A stretch of 64,000 nucleotides of DNA. Origin: Metaruminococcus_A sp003150405. Lineage in GTDB: Bacteria > Bacillota > Clostridia > Oscillospirales > Ruminococcaceae. The stretch covers positions 1 through 64,000 of the forward strand of contig CABUBB010000003.1 of the NCBI GenBank assembly GCA_902489745.1. The letters are read 5' to 3'. Both the position numbers and the translations under genes were made by a program. This document shows, piece by piece, positions 51,962 to 61,001 of this stretch. How positions within the stretch are numbered: the first letter of the stretch is position 1; the number at the start of each line of letters is the position of its first letter. Under the pieces are notes generated by a model. The model saw only the letters and a program-made list of their open reading frames with translations, was not told the origin of the DNA and ran no database searches.

Positions 51962-52967
51962 ATACCATTCTTGGGGTTCTGTTTTCTTTTCATACCTGCG
52001 TTACCGCTTAAAAAGCATTCTGGCCTTTTGTCTGTTTCTTGTGGTTTTCTTGGTGGTTTACCTGCTGTATCGGCTTGATATGGGCGCTTACCTGTATGCA
52101 GCGTTGCTTTCGGTAACCGGAGTGGGGATTATTACCGTTTACGATTTTTGGCGTTACATTGAAAAGGATCGCAAGCTGCGGGATGTCATCAGCAACACTA
52201 CCGTCGCGCTGGATAAACTGCCCCCGCCCAGTCACTTAATCGAGCAGGATTACCGCGACCTATTGGATGAACTCCATCGGGAATACACGGCGCTCGCTTC
52301 ACAGGCCGACAGTCGGCGCAGCGAAATGGCCGATTACTACACCATGTGGGCACATCAGATTAAAACCCCGATTTCTGCCATGCGGCTGCTGCTTCAGTCC
52401 GGAGACGGTTCCAGTGTCGAGCTGGAACAGGAGCTCTTTAAAATTGAACAGTATGTTGAGATGGTGCTGCAATACTTGCGGTTGGACAGCATGTCCGCCG
52501 ACCTTTCACTGCGGGAGTACCCGTTGGAGGAGCTGGTCAAGCAGGCTGTCCGAAAATATTCTTCCATGTTTATCCACCGTAAAATCAGCCTGCGGCTGGA
52601 CGATTTTCACTGCAACGTCCTCACCGATGAGAAATGGCTGGTCTTTGTGCTGGAGCAGCTTCTTTCCAACGCGCTAAAGTATACCCCGAAAGGGGAAATC
52701 CATATTTATCTCGATCCGGACTGTGATAAGGCGCTCTTCATTGAGGACACCGGAATCGGCATTCAGCCGGAGGATATTCCTCGCATTTTTGAACGCGGCT
52801 TTACCGGTTACAACGGCCGTATGGATAAAAAATCCACCGGAATTGGCCTCTACCTCTGCAAACGGATTTTGGGCCGTCTTTCCCACAATATCCGCATTGA
52901 TTCCGAAGTTGGTGTTGGCACTCGGGTACGCATCTTTTTTGGACGGGAACGGATTGAAATTGAATAG
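51951..52967 (+). CDS. Intramembrane-sensing histidine kinase, BceS-like, 338 aa
   Basis: Two TM helices (about 22-41 and 45-65) with almost no outside loop are typical of kinases that sense through a partner transporter. The phosphorylation site is H135 in MWAHQIKTPISAM, the BceS/GraS form. The ATPase domain has LEQLLSNALKYT, DTGIGI and STGIGLYLCK. ATG 51951 follows GGAGG. The signal would be the flux state of the BceAB-like ABC transporter encoded downstream, as known for Bacillus BceRS-BceAB. Adjacent terminator at 53069. Confidence 0.93.
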   Translation: MNRKYHSWGSVFFSYLRYRLKSILAFCLFLVVFLVVYLLYRLDMGAYLYAALLSVTGVGIITVYDFWRYIEKDRKLRDVISNTTVALDKLPPPSHLIEQDYRDLLDELHREYTALASQADSRRSEMADYYTMWAHQIKTPISAMRLLLQSGDGSSVELEQELFKIEQYVEMVLQYLRLDSMSADLSLREYPLEELVKQAVRKYSSMFIHRKISLRLDDFHCNVLTDEKWLVFVLEQLLSNALKYTPKGEIHIYLDPDCDKALFIEDTGIGIQPEDIPRIFERGFTGYNGRMDKKSTGIGLYLCKRILGRLSHNIRIDSEVGVGTRVRIFFGRERIEIE

Positions 52968-53068
52968 CACAACAGCTTCTTGCACCCGATGGATGGATGA
53001 TACTCTTCCAACTGAGCCAAGTTCCGTCAGATTCGCATGATTTCAAGCTGTATAGGGCAGTTGCCAAC

Positions 53069-53101
53069 CAAAACACCAGACCGATACGGTCTGGTGTTTT
53101 G
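53069..53101 (+). terminator. Intrinsic terminator after kinase gene
   Basis: A perfect 14-bp stem (CAAAACACCAGACC and its complement) around GATAC. It separates the regulator unit from the transporter unit. Confidence 0.88.
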
Positions 53102-53175
53102 GTATTGAACATACGTTGCCCATTTGTAAAAAAGTTCACTTTCCCGGCAAGACGGTTCCAAGATTTCAAACCTGT

Positions 53176-53191
53176 CTTACAAAAATGTAAG
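53176..53191. promoter_or_regulatory. BceR-type operator before ABC transporter genes
   Basis: CTTACA-AAAA-TGTAAG fits the published BceR-type consensus TNACA-N4-TGTAA. A further half-site ATGTAAG lies at about 53206, and TACAAT (53245-53250) is a suitable -10 with no good -35, as expected for an activated promoter. Confidence 0.75.
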
Positions 53192-53340
53192 GAAAAAGCC
53201 AAGAAATGTAAGCCAAAGCTATGGTACTGCATTTCTTTTTTGTTTACAATAAAGACAACGCTCAGGCACAAATTCCATTTAGGAAAACGGTACCAGACCG
53301 GCTGCCGGGCAGAAATCTCACCAGTTGGAGGAACACCATT

Positions 53341-54108
53341 ATGCCACTTTTAGAGGTTAAAAATGTAAAAAAAGTATATACCACACGATTCGGAGGCAAC
53401 AAGGTCCAGGCGCTTTCCGACGTTTCCTTCTCAGTTGAAGAGGGCGAATACGTCGCCATCATGGGCGAGTCCGGCTCGGGTAAGACCACCCTGCTCAACA
53501 TTCTCGCATCGCTCGACAAGCCCACTAGCGGCGAAGTCCTGCTGGAGGGTCGCAACATTGTCACTATCCGGGACAGCGAAATTTCAGCGTTCCGCCGTAA
53601 CCATCTCGGTTTTGTCTTTCAGGATTTCAACCTACTTGATAACTTCTCCATTCAAGACAACATTTTCCTACCGCTTGTACTCTCCCGCACACCGTATCAG
53701 AAGATGGCGAGCAGCCTCGCACCGATTGCAAAAAAGCTGGAAATCAATGAAATTCTCCAGAAATACCCCTACGAAGTCTCTGGCGGTCAGAAACAGCGCA
53801 CGGCCGTTGCCAGGGCGCTCATCACCAATCCTCGGATTGTCCTCGCAGACGAACCAACCGGCGCGCTTGACTCTAAAGCAGCAACCCATCTGCTCCGGAT
53901 GTTTGCAGACATCAACGAAAGCGGGCAGACCATCCTCATGGTCACCCACAGTGTCAACGCGGCAAGTCATGCAGGCCGGGTACTGTTTATCAAGGACGGC
54001 GAGGTATTTCACCAAATTTACCGCGGCCGGATGACCAATGATCAGATGTACCAGAAAATCTCGGACGCACTGACCGCCCTTTCCACAGGGGGTGCCGAAC
54101 TTGAATAG
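53341..54108 (+). CDS. ABC transporter ATPase, BceA-like, 255 aa
   Basis: The nucleotide-binding subunit of a BceAB-type transporter. Walker A is GESGSGKTT (42-50), the signature is VSGGQKQR, Walker B VLADEPTGALD. Together with the permease it would remove or sense cell-wall-active peptides such as bacitracin or lantibiotics. ATG 53341 follows TTGGAGG; a longer frame upstream runs through the promoter and is rejected. The stop overlaps the permease start. Confidence 0.95.
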   Translation: MPLLEVKNVKKVYTTRFGGNKVQALSDVSFSVEEGEYVAIMGESGSGKTTLLNILASLDKPTSGEVLLEGRNIVTIRDSEISAFRRNHLGFVFQDFNLLDNFSIQDNIFLPLVLSRTPYQKMASSLAPIAKKLEINEILQKYPYEVSGGQKQRTAVARALITNPRIVLADEPTGALDSKAATHLLRMFADINESGQTILMVTHSVNAASHAGRVLFIKDGEVFHQIYRGRMTNDQMYQKISDALTALSTGGAELE

Positions 54109-56122
54109 CATGTTTTATCCCAAACTCGCTTGCACCAATCTGCGCAAAAACGCAAAAACCTATTTCCCCTATATTTTGTCGAGCATCTGTACCATTATGA
54201 CCTTTTATTCGATGCTTTTTATCGCGAACAATCCAGGTTTGGAGGATATGCCCGGCGGTGACGTGCTTCCGGTATTTTGTAATCTTGGCGCCATTGTCAT
54301 TGGCATTTTTGCCACCATCCTGCTGTTTTACACCAACAGTTTTCTCATTAAACGGCGAAAAAAGGAGCTTGGCCTCTACTGCATTCTCGGTATGGAAAAA
54401 CGCCATATTGCAAAGGTTCTGTTCTTTGAGGTTCTTATCACAGCCGCGGTCAGCATCATTCTCGGCCTTGCGGCCGGCGTGCTCATCAGCAAGCTGCTTT
54501 ATTTGGTGCTGCTCAACATTATGAACACCACCATTCAGCTTACCTTTTCCATCTCGACTGCTTCCATCATTACAACTGTCATTCTTTTTCTCTGCATCTT
54601 TTTTCTCACTCTACTCTCAAACCTCTGGCAAATTAAGCTGACAAACCCGATTAACCTTCTCCGGGGCGGACAGCAGGGTGAAAAAGAGCCCAAGACCAAG
54701 TGGATTACCTCCATTGTTGGATTTATTATGCTCGGTATCGGCTATGGCATTGCGGTTACCGTTAAGTCCCCCATCGATGCGCTCGGTTTATTCTTTTTAG
54801 CCGTACTTGCGGTAATTGTCGGCACCTACTGTCTCTTTATCGCCGGGAGCATTGCCATTCTGAAGTTGCTCAAAAGGAACAAACGGTTTTACTATAAGCC
54901 AAACAACTTTATTTCTATATCCGGTATGATTTATCGAATGAAACAGAATGCTGCAGGACTTGCAAACATCTGCATCTTAAGCACAATGGTGCTTGTGACC
55001 GTCTCCACCACCGTATCGCTCTACGTAGGGCAGGAAAACATTTTAAACGAACAATTCCCTCGTAATTTTATTGTGTCGCTGAGCAACCGCGTAGATGATA
55101 ACGGCAGCGTTACTGACAGTATTGACGCCCAGCAGCAGCTCCTGGGTCAGATGGTTGACCAGACCCTTGCCAAACATAGTGTCACGGCAGAGGACCAATT
55201 GGTCTATACCTCGGTAAGTTTTACCGCCAAGCGGGAAAACAACACCTTTTCCTCTGTAGAAAACTCAGCCATTGAGGAAGAATACACCGCTCTGATGCTA
55301 ATGACTATTGACGATTACAATCAGATGCAGGGTACCAATGACATCCTGAAATCCGGTGAGGCATATATTTTCTACAATGCCAAACCATACGGGGAAAGCA
55401 GCATCCAGATTGGAGATCTGTCATTTCAGGTTGTCAAGGACCTCGACGAACTGGCCATTGGGAAACGTACCGATGTCACCTATTTCAACCAGTATGTTGT
55501 CGTGGTTAAGGATATGAACACCATATACAATGTGATTGATGCATTTTATGACGGTATGGACACCGCCTTAATGAAACAGGAGCTTCCCACCCGTTCAGTA
55601 GGGATCGACATCACTGGCAAAGATCAGGCTGTGGTAGACGCGGCAAATGAGCTTTTTGACCAGGTTCGCAGTGAACTTCCTGATGCCAGCTGCTCTTCCA
55701 GGCCAACAGTACGGGAAGAATGGTATGCGTTGTATGGCGGTTTCCTCTTCCTGGGCCTTTTCCTGGGTTCTCTGTTCCTGATGGCAACTGTGCTCATCAT
55801 TTACTATAAACAAATTTCCGAAGGCTATGACGACCACGATCGCTTCGAAATTATGCAGAAAGTCGGTATGAGCAAAAAGGAGGTCAAGAAAACTATCCAC
55901 AAACAAATTATGGTCATCTTCTTCCTTCCCCTGGTCGTGGCGGTCATACACGTATCGGTGGCATTCAATGTCATCAAGCGGCTGCTATTCATTTTTGGTC
56001 TGACCGATGTTGGACTGTTTGGAATCTGCACGACTGTGACCATTTTGGTATTCGCACTGGTATACGTTATTGTGTATGCTCTGACAGCCAAAGCCTACTA
56101 TGGTATTGTTGAGCAACGATAA
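54101..56122 (+). CDS. ABC transporter permease, BceB-like (FtsX family), 673 aa
   Basis: Ten predicted TM helices with a large extracellular domain between helices 7 and 8 (roughly residues 310-540), the mark of BceB permeases, which bind target peptide or lipid II-bound peptide there. FtsX-type segments lie at KNAKTYFPYILSSICTIM and at the C-terminal half. TTG 54101 is the likely start because AGGGGG stands 7 bases upstream, overlapping the ATPase gene; ATG 54110 is the alternative. Together with the kinase it forms the sensory complex. Confidence 0.9.
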   Translation: MNSMFYPKLACTNLRKNAKTYFPYILSSICTIMTFYSMLFIANNPGLEDMPGGDVLPVFCNLGAIVIGIFATILLFYTNSFLIKRRKKELGLYCILGMEKRHIAKVLFFEVLITAAVSIILGLAAGVLISKLLYLVLLNIMNTTIQLTFSISTASIITTVILFLCIFFLTLLSNLWQIKLTNPINLLRGGQQGEKEPKTKWITSIVGFIMLGIGYGIAVTVKSPIDALGLFFLAVLAVIVGTYCLFIAGSIAILKLLKRNKRFYYKPNNFISISGMIYRMKQNAAGLANICILSTMVLVTVSTTVSLYVGQENILNEQFPRNFIVSLSNRVDDNGSVTDSIDAQQQLLGQMVDQTLAKHSVTAEDQLVYTSVSFTAKRENNTFSSVENSAIEEEYTALMLMTIDDYNQMQGTNDILKSGEAYIFYNAKPYGESSIQIGDLSFQVVKDLDELAIGKRTDVTYFNQYVVVVKDMNTIYNVIDAFYDGMDTALMKQELPTRSVGIDITGKDQAVVDAANELFDQVRSELPDASCSSRPTVREEWYALYGGFLFLGLFLGSLFLMATVLIIYYKQISEGYDDHDRFEIMQKVGMSKKEVKKTIHKQIMVIFFLPLVVAVIHVSVAFNVIKRLLFIFGLTDVGLFGICTTVTILVFALVYVIVYALTAKAYYGIVEQR

Positions 56123-56136
56123 AGGATCGATAGCAA

Positions 56137-56259
56137 ATGAAAAAAGGAATTTTCTTCACCCTCTTTCTAGTGACCGGTTTATTCCTACTTCTTGTGTCGC
56201 TGGTGATTACGGTCATTAAAATGGTCTTTCACAAACGCCAGACTTCTCCCATGATATAA
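56137..56259 (+). CDS. Small single-pass membrane protein in Bce operon, 40 aa
   Basis: A 40-residue frame follows the permease by 14 bases with AAAGGA as RBS and ends before the operon terminator. It has a single TM helix (FFTLFLVTGLFLLLVSLVITVI) with a basic end (HKRQTSP). Too short for automatic calls. Tiny membrane proteins may modulate an ABC transporter or kinase (inference); I know no family. Confidence 0.65.
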   Translation: MKKGIFFTLFLVTGLFLLLVSLVITVIKMVFHKRQTSPMI

Positions 56260-56274
56260 ACCATCCTGAAAAGG

Positions 56275-56312
56275 GCAAAAACGGCTCTGCCAAATGGCAG
56301 GGCCGTTTTTGC
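56275..56312 (+). terminator. Intrinsic terminator of Bce transporter operon
   Basis: Near-perfect stem GCAAAAACGGCTCTGCCA / TGGCAGGGCCGTTTTTGC. Confidence 0.88.
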
Positions 56313-56549
56313 ACGTCCTTCGACGATCTTGCACCACAGACAAGCCCATTTTCGAAAGGACAAACAAAATTGCCCATTTGCGTACATACACTAAAGCGGA
56401 GGGATACATCACCGGCAGGTCCTTACTCTATAGCCTGCTCTCCCTCCGAACCGGCAAAAGCCCCAGCTCCTACCAACTTTTCTTCGCGGGCGGGAGTGCG
56501 GTTCACAATATCACTGCGCCGGTGCGAAGCGGCGGAATGGAGCAAAGCT

Positions 56550-57245
56550 ATGTTTACCATGCTGTTGTCATTCATTTGTTCAAACTTATTATACCTTGCA
56601 CTGCATATCGAAGGGCATGGTTCTTTTCCCAAACCGCTTTCCCCTAAACGAGAGCAGGAATGCTTTGAACGGATGGCGGTGGGGGATGAAAATGCGCGCA
56701 ATGAACTAATCGAACACAACCTGCGGCTGGTGGCGCACATCATTAAAAAATATTACGCTTCCACAAACGATCAAGATGACCTGATTTCCATTGGAACCAT
56801 CGGTCTGGTCAAGGCGGTCAACACCTTTCGTTATGAGAAAGGTACGAGATTTGCGACGTACGCTTCCCGGTGTATTGAAAATGAAATCCTCATGTACTTC
56901 CGCAACCTCAAAAAATCCGCGGGGGATGTTTACATCAATGATCCCATCGACACCGACAAAGACGGTAATGCCCTGACCATGATTGACATCATTGCCGAAG
57001 ATGACAACATTGTCGACAATTTGGATCTGAAGTTCAAGACACAACAGTTACATCAGTACATAGGAGAATACCTTTCTCCCAGAGAGCAGAAAATCATTTT
57101 AATGCGGTATGGCATCGGCGGACAAAAGCCGCTTACCCAACGGGAAGTCGCTGCTAAATTAAATATTTCCCGCTCCTATGTCAGCCGGATTGAAAAAAAA
57201 GCGCTTGAAAAACTGCGCAATCGGTTTGACCGAACTGGAATTTAA
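56550..57245 (+). CDS. sigK: RNA polymerase sigma-K factor precursor, 231 aa
   Basis: Sporulation sigma factor of the mother cell. The N-terminal ~20 hydrophobic residues (MFTMLLSFICSNLLYLALHI) match the pro-sequence that anchors pro-sigma-K to the membrane until the SpoIVFB-type protease cuts it. Region 2 (HNLRLVAHIIKKYYASTNDQDDLISIGTIGL, TYASRCIENEILMYFRN) and region 4 (LTQREVAAKLNISRSYVSRIEKKAL) are complete. ATG 56550 was chosen with GGAG upstream; longer frames lack the family start. The gene is continuous, with no skin-type insertion. Confidence 0.93.
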   Translation: MFTMLLSFICSNLLYLALHIEGHGSFPKPLSPKREQECFERMAVGDENARNELIEHNLRLVAHIIKKYYASTNDQDDLISIGTIGLVKAVNTFRYEKGTRFATYASRCIENEILMYFRNLKKSAGDVYINDPIDTDKDGNALTMIDIIAEDDNIVDNLDLKFKTQQLHQYIGEYLSPREQKIILMRYGIGGQKPLTQREVAAKLNISRSYVSRIEKKALEKLRNRFDRTGI

Positions 57246-57252
57246 AATTGAA

Positions 57253-57295
57253 ACAGAGGGGATCCTGTGCATGCAGCCGCCCTCTGTTTTTTATT
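57253..57295 (+). terminator. Intrinsic terminator of sigK
   Basis: Stem ACAGAGGG/CCCTCTGT followed by TTTTTATTTTT. Confidence 0.8.
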
Positions 57296-57440
57296 TTTGT
57301 CTGCGTCAATTTTTGCTTTTTATTACCTTAAAGTTTGGGTAGAATAAATCAAGATTAAAAGAGAAGATCCGTCCATGAAATTCGTTTTTTGTATAATATC
57401 CATTTAAATATTGATAAAACCATAAAATTTCCGTTACAAA

Positions 57441-57469
57441 TTGACAATCGATACAATTACGAGTAGTAT
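57441..57469 (+). promoter_or_regulatory. Promoter of V-type ATPase operon
   Basis: A consensus TTGACA and TAGTAT spaced by 17 bp, ~40 bp before the first gene. Confidence 0.65.
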
Positions 57470-57507
57470 ATATGCATAAGAAAAATTTGGGAAATGGCGG
57501 TGAAGGA

Positions 57508-57816
57508 ATGTTAGCAGAAACGGTAAAATCCATTCGGCAAACCGAAGAACAAGCTGCACAAATTGCTAAAGAAGCAGATACTTGTTATTGGGCACTCATT
57601 GAACAGGCAAAAGAAAACGCTGCGCAGTTTCGGTCAGGCAGAGAAAAGGTCGCCAGAGAAAAAGCGGCCGAAATGAAAATCGAGGCAGATGCAGAAAACA
57701 AACGCCTTCTGGCGGAAGCTGAAGCCGCTTCCCGTCAGGAAATTGAGGAATTGCAAACAAAGGCAGTAAAGCGGCAAAAGGACGCCGTCCAGCAAATCAT
57801 CTCCGCACTCATATAA
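57508..57816 (+). CDS. V-type ATPase subunit H/G-like stalk protein, 102 aa
   Basis: An all-helical, Ala/Glu/Lys-rich coiled coil (ETVKSIRQTEEQAAQIAKEA, continuing with regular heptads), the peripheral-stalk subunit called H (AhaH) or NtpF in archaeal/bacterial V/A-ATPases. It pairs with subunit E to form the stator. It is first in the operon, 37 bases before subunit I. I chose ATG 57508 for the site GGCGGTGAAGGA; an in-frame ATG at 57472 would add 12 residues. Confidence 0.82.
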   Translation: MLAETVKSIRQTEEQAAQIAKEADTCYWALIEQAKENAAQFRSGREKVAREKAAEMKIEADAENKRLLAEAEAASRQEIEELQTKAVKRQKDAVQQIISALI

Positions 57817-57853
57817 ACAAAAATCGCAACGGTAAATTGGAGGTGAGAATCAT

Positions 57854-59872
57854 ATGGCGGTATTGCAGATGCAGCGAATTAGTATCTGTGCGCTCAAGAA
57901 GGACCGCAAACCCATTCTGGAAAAGCTGCAGGCTCTAGGTATATTGGAAATTGCGCGGCTTATTGACAATGAGGGCTTTGAAACAATGGATACATCCGGC
58001 GCACGGCTGAGTTTTGAAACAGCGGCTGGGCAGGCCGACCGCGCATTGGAGGTGCTGGACGAATACGCGCCGGTCAAAAAGGGAATGCTGGCAAGCCTAG
58101 TTGGCAAGGAACCGGTTGCATCGGAGCAATTTCAAAAGGTGGTGCTCCAAAAAGATGCCGTTTTGCAGCATGCAAACCATCTGCTGGGGCTGCAGCGGGA
58201 AATTTCTGAACACAAGGCGGAAATCCAAAAACTGAAGGCACAGGCAGAAACGCTTGTCCCCTGGCTGGATTTGGATATTCCCATGCGGTTTAAGGGTACA
58301 AAATCATCCGGGGTGTTCATTGGAACCCTTCCCGGCGTCCTGACCATTGAAGGCGTTTATGAAGCCTTTGCAGAACAGGCGCCGGAACTGGAAACGGTGA
58401 GTTTTCACATTATATCCACCGACCGGGATTTGACCTATCTCGCTGCGTTCTGTTTGAAAAGCCGGGCCGATGCCGTGGAGCAGGCACTACGTGCCATGGG
58501 ATTTGCCCGTCCGCTTCAGCCGCCCAAGGGAATTCCGGCTGAGGTTCGGCAGGAGCTGCTGGCGCAAGCAGACAAACTCGTTGAAAAGATTCACGCGTTG
58601 GAACAACGCATCTTTCAATACGGAGACAAGCGGGAGGAAATCCAGCTGATTGCCGATTACTACCGTATGCGGGCTCAGAAATATGAGGTACTGGGAACTC
58701 TTCCGCAGTCTGAAAAGACCTTTTTCATCAGTGGGTATATTCCGCGCAAGGCAGTTTCTGCTATTTCCAAGGCGTTTGACGGCAAGTATGTTTATGTGTT
58801 GGACGTGGAAGAACCGGACGAGGACGAGGAGCCACCAGTACTGCTGCAAAACAACCATTTCTCCGAGTCGGTCGAAGGGGTGCTTTCCTCTTATGGGCTG
58901 CCACACCGGCATGAAATGGACCCAACCGCAATTATGTCGTTTTTCTATGTCTTTTTGTTTGGGTTGATGCTCTCCGACGCGGCTTACGGGCTTATTATTA
59001 CAGCGGTCTGCTTTTTCCTCATTAAAAAATTCCCACGGATGAGTCGGAGCCTCAACAAGGCCATTCGGATGTTCCTATACTGCGGTGTCTCCACCCTGTT
59101 CTGGGGCGTGATGTTCGGCGGCTATTTCGGGGATGTTGTCACTGTGGTGGCAAAAACCTTCTTTGGACAGGATGTGACCATACCGGCACTCTGGTTTGTT
59201 CCGCTCAACGACCCGATGAAACTGCTCATTTACTCCATGCTGTTCGGCGTCATCCACCTGTTTACCGGACTTGCTTTGAAAGGCTACATGCTTTTGAAAG
59301 ATCGGAAAGTACTTGACTTTTTCTGCGACGTGGTGCTTTGGTTTATGCTGCTCATCGGGCTGCTGATCCTGCTAATCCCCAGCGACATTTTTGCTTCGAT
59401 TGCACAGCAGCAGTTTATCTTTCCGGAGTGGCTCAACATCACCGGGCAGGTTTTGTCCATTGCGGGAGCGCTCGGCATTCTTCTAATGTCAGGGCGGCGC
59501 TCAAAAAATTTTGGATTACGGCTGGCGCTCGGCGCCTACGATCTGTACAACATTACCGGGTGGCTGAGCGATGTGCTCTCCTACTCCCGTCTGCTGGCTC
59601 TCGGCCTTGCAACCGGCGTTATCGCGTCGGTCGTCAACCAGATGGGTTCCATGTTAGGTGGCGGTTTTGCCGGGGCGCTACTATTTATCGTTGCCTTTGT
59701 CGTGGGGCATACCTTTAACATGGCCATTAACATTCTCGGCGCTTATGTGCACACAAACCGCTTACAGTTTGTTGAATTCTTCGGCAAATTTTATGAGGGC
59801 GGCGGAAGGCCGTTTCACCCATTCCAGGCAGAGACCAAATACATCGATATTGAGGAGGAAACAAAAACATGA
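57854..59872 (+). CDS. V-type ATPase subunit I, 672 aa
   Basis: The membrane stator subunit that supplies the ion half-channels next to the K ring. The N-terminal ~345 residues are soluble with coiled coils, the rest has seven to eight TM helices (FFYVFLFGLMLSDAAYG onwards). The essential Arg region lies in the segment LSYSRLLALGLATGVIASVVN. It overlaps subunit K's start (ATGA). The length fits NtpI. Confidence 0.93.
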   Translation: MAVLQMQRISICALKKDRKPILEKLQALGILEIARLIDNEGFETMDTSGARLSFETAAGQADRALEVLDEYAPVKKGMLASLVGKEPVASEQFQKVVLQKDAVLQHANHLLGLQREISEHKAEIQKLKAQAETLVPWLDLDIPMRFKGTKSSGVFIGTLPGVLTIEGVYEAFAEQAPELETVSFHIISTDRDLTYLAAFCLKSRADAVEQALRAMGFARPLQPPKGIPAEVRQELLAQADKLVEKIHALEQRIFQYGDKREEIQLIADYYRMRAQKYEVLGTLPQSEKTFFISGYIPRKAVSAISKAFDGKYVYVLDVEEPDEDEEPPVLLQNNHFSESVEGVLSSYGLPHRHEMDPTAIMSFFYVFLFGLMLSDAAYGLIITAVCFFLIKKFPRMSRSLNKAIRMFLYCGVSTLFWGVMFGGYFGDVVTVVAKTFFGQDVTIPALWFVPLNDPMKLLIYSMLFGVIHLFTGLALKGYMLLKDRKVLDFFCDVVLWFMLLIGLLILLIPSDIFASIAQQQFIFPEWLNITGQVLSIAGALGILLMSGRRSKNFGLRLALGAYDLYNITGWLSDVLSYSRLLALGLATGVIASVVNQMGSMLGGGFAGALLFIVAFVVGHTFNMAINILGAYVHTNRLQFVEFFGKFYEGGGRPFHPFQAETKYIDIEEETKT

Positions 59873-60345
59873 ACGAATTAGGCATTGTATTCGCACTGCT
59901 TGGCGCGGCGGTTGCTGTATTTCTGGCGGGAGCGGGTTCCGCAATCGGCGTAGGCGTTGCGGGGCAGGCGGCTTCCGGTGTTGTCACCGAAGACCCCAGC
60001 AAATTTGCAAAAGTGCTCATTATGCAGCTTCTTCCAGGTACGCAGGGCATTTATGGTTTGCTGGTCGGCTTTCTGACCCTTTCCAAGGTTGGCTTACTCG
60101 GCGGAGGCGGGGTGGAAATTGACCTTGCCACCGGGTTGCTCATCTTTGCGGCCTGTCTGCCGATTGGCATTGTAGGGCTTATATCCGGCAAGCACCAGGG
60201 CAAGACCTCTGCGGCGGCCATTGGCATCATTGCCAAAAAGCCGGATCAGTTCGGAAAAGCAATGCTGTTCCCTGCAATGGTTGAAACCTATGCCATTCTG
60301 GCGCTTCTGGTATCCATCCTTGCGGTCAGCGGGATTCAGGTATAA
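59869..60345 (+). CDS. V-type ATPase subunit K (rotor), 158 aa, sodium-type site
   Basis: Four TM helices from two fused hairpins, 158 residues, as in Enterococcus hirae NtpK. The binding-site residues known for Na+ in NtpK appear: LPGTQGIY gives T58, Q59 and Y62, Q110 lies in GKHQGK, and E139 in AMVETYAIL. This supports sodium rather than proton coupling. Begins inside the end of subunit I. The neighbouring E gene starts 31 bases on. Confidence 0.92.
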   Translation: MNELGIVFALLGAAVAVFLAGAGSAIGVGVAGQAASGVVTEDPSKFAKVLIMQLLPGTQGIYGLLVGFLTLSKVGLLGGGGVEIDLATGLLIFAACLPIGIVGLISGKHQGKTSAAAIGIIAKKPDQFGKAMLFPAMVETYAILALLVSILAVSGIQV

Positions 60346-60376
60346 GCAACGCGGCTTTGATAAAGGAGCGTTTGAA

Positions 60377-60973
60377 GTGTCGGGACTCGAGAAAATTAAA
60401 CAGGAAATACTTAATGAGGCAAGGCTTTCCGCCGAGAGCCGGAGAAAGGCCGCAGAAGCGGAAGCATCCGAGCTGATGGAGGAGGCGCGCGGCAAGGCGG
60501 AGGCAGAAGCGGACGCAATTTGGAGGAGGGCGGAAGCCGAAGTAGCAAACAGCCGGGAGCGTACCATTTCCTCCTGCGGCCTGCTGCGCCGCAAGGCGAT
60601 TCTGGCGGCAAAGCAGGCATTGATTGCCGAAACGCTGGACAAAGCCTATTGGACTCTCTGTCAGGCGGATAATGCCGCCTATTTCGGATTTATCAAAAAG
60701 ATGGTTGGCCAATATGCTCAGCCACTCCAGGGGGAAATCTGCTTTTCTGAGGCGGATTTGAACCGCATTCCGGAGGAATTCGAGCAAGAAATTCAAAACA
60801 TTGCGCGGATCAAAGGCGGCGAGCTCGTTCTGTCCCAAAAGGGACGGACGATTGAGGGGGGCGGTTTCCTGCTCATCTATGGGGATGTAGAAGTGAATTG
60901 CACCTTCAAGGCGCTGTTTGATGCTAAACACGACGAATTGACCGACCAAATCAACCGTATATTATTCGCATAA
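60377..60973 (+). CDS. V-type ATPase subunit E, 198 aa, GTG start
   Basis: Peripheral-stalk subunit: the N-terminal half is a charged coiled coil (Ala/Glu/Arg-rich from residue ~15 to 90), the C-terminal half a globular domain ending in KHDELTDQINRILFA, as usual for E. GTG 60377 follows AAAGGAG by 8 bases; there is no ATG nearby. Partner of the first gene's product. Confidence 0.85.
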   Translation: MSGLEKIKQEILNEARLSAESRRKAAEAEASELMEEARGKAEAEADAIWRRAEAEVANSRERTISSCGLLRRKAILAAKQALIAETLDKAYWTLCQADNAAYFGFIKKMVGQYAQPLQGEICFSEADLNRIPEEFEQEIQNIARIKGGELVLSQKGRTIEGGGFLLIYGDVEVNCTFKALFDAKHDELTDQINRILFA

Positions 60974-61001
60974 TACACAGCCGCAGTAAGGAGGAGTACA
61001 G

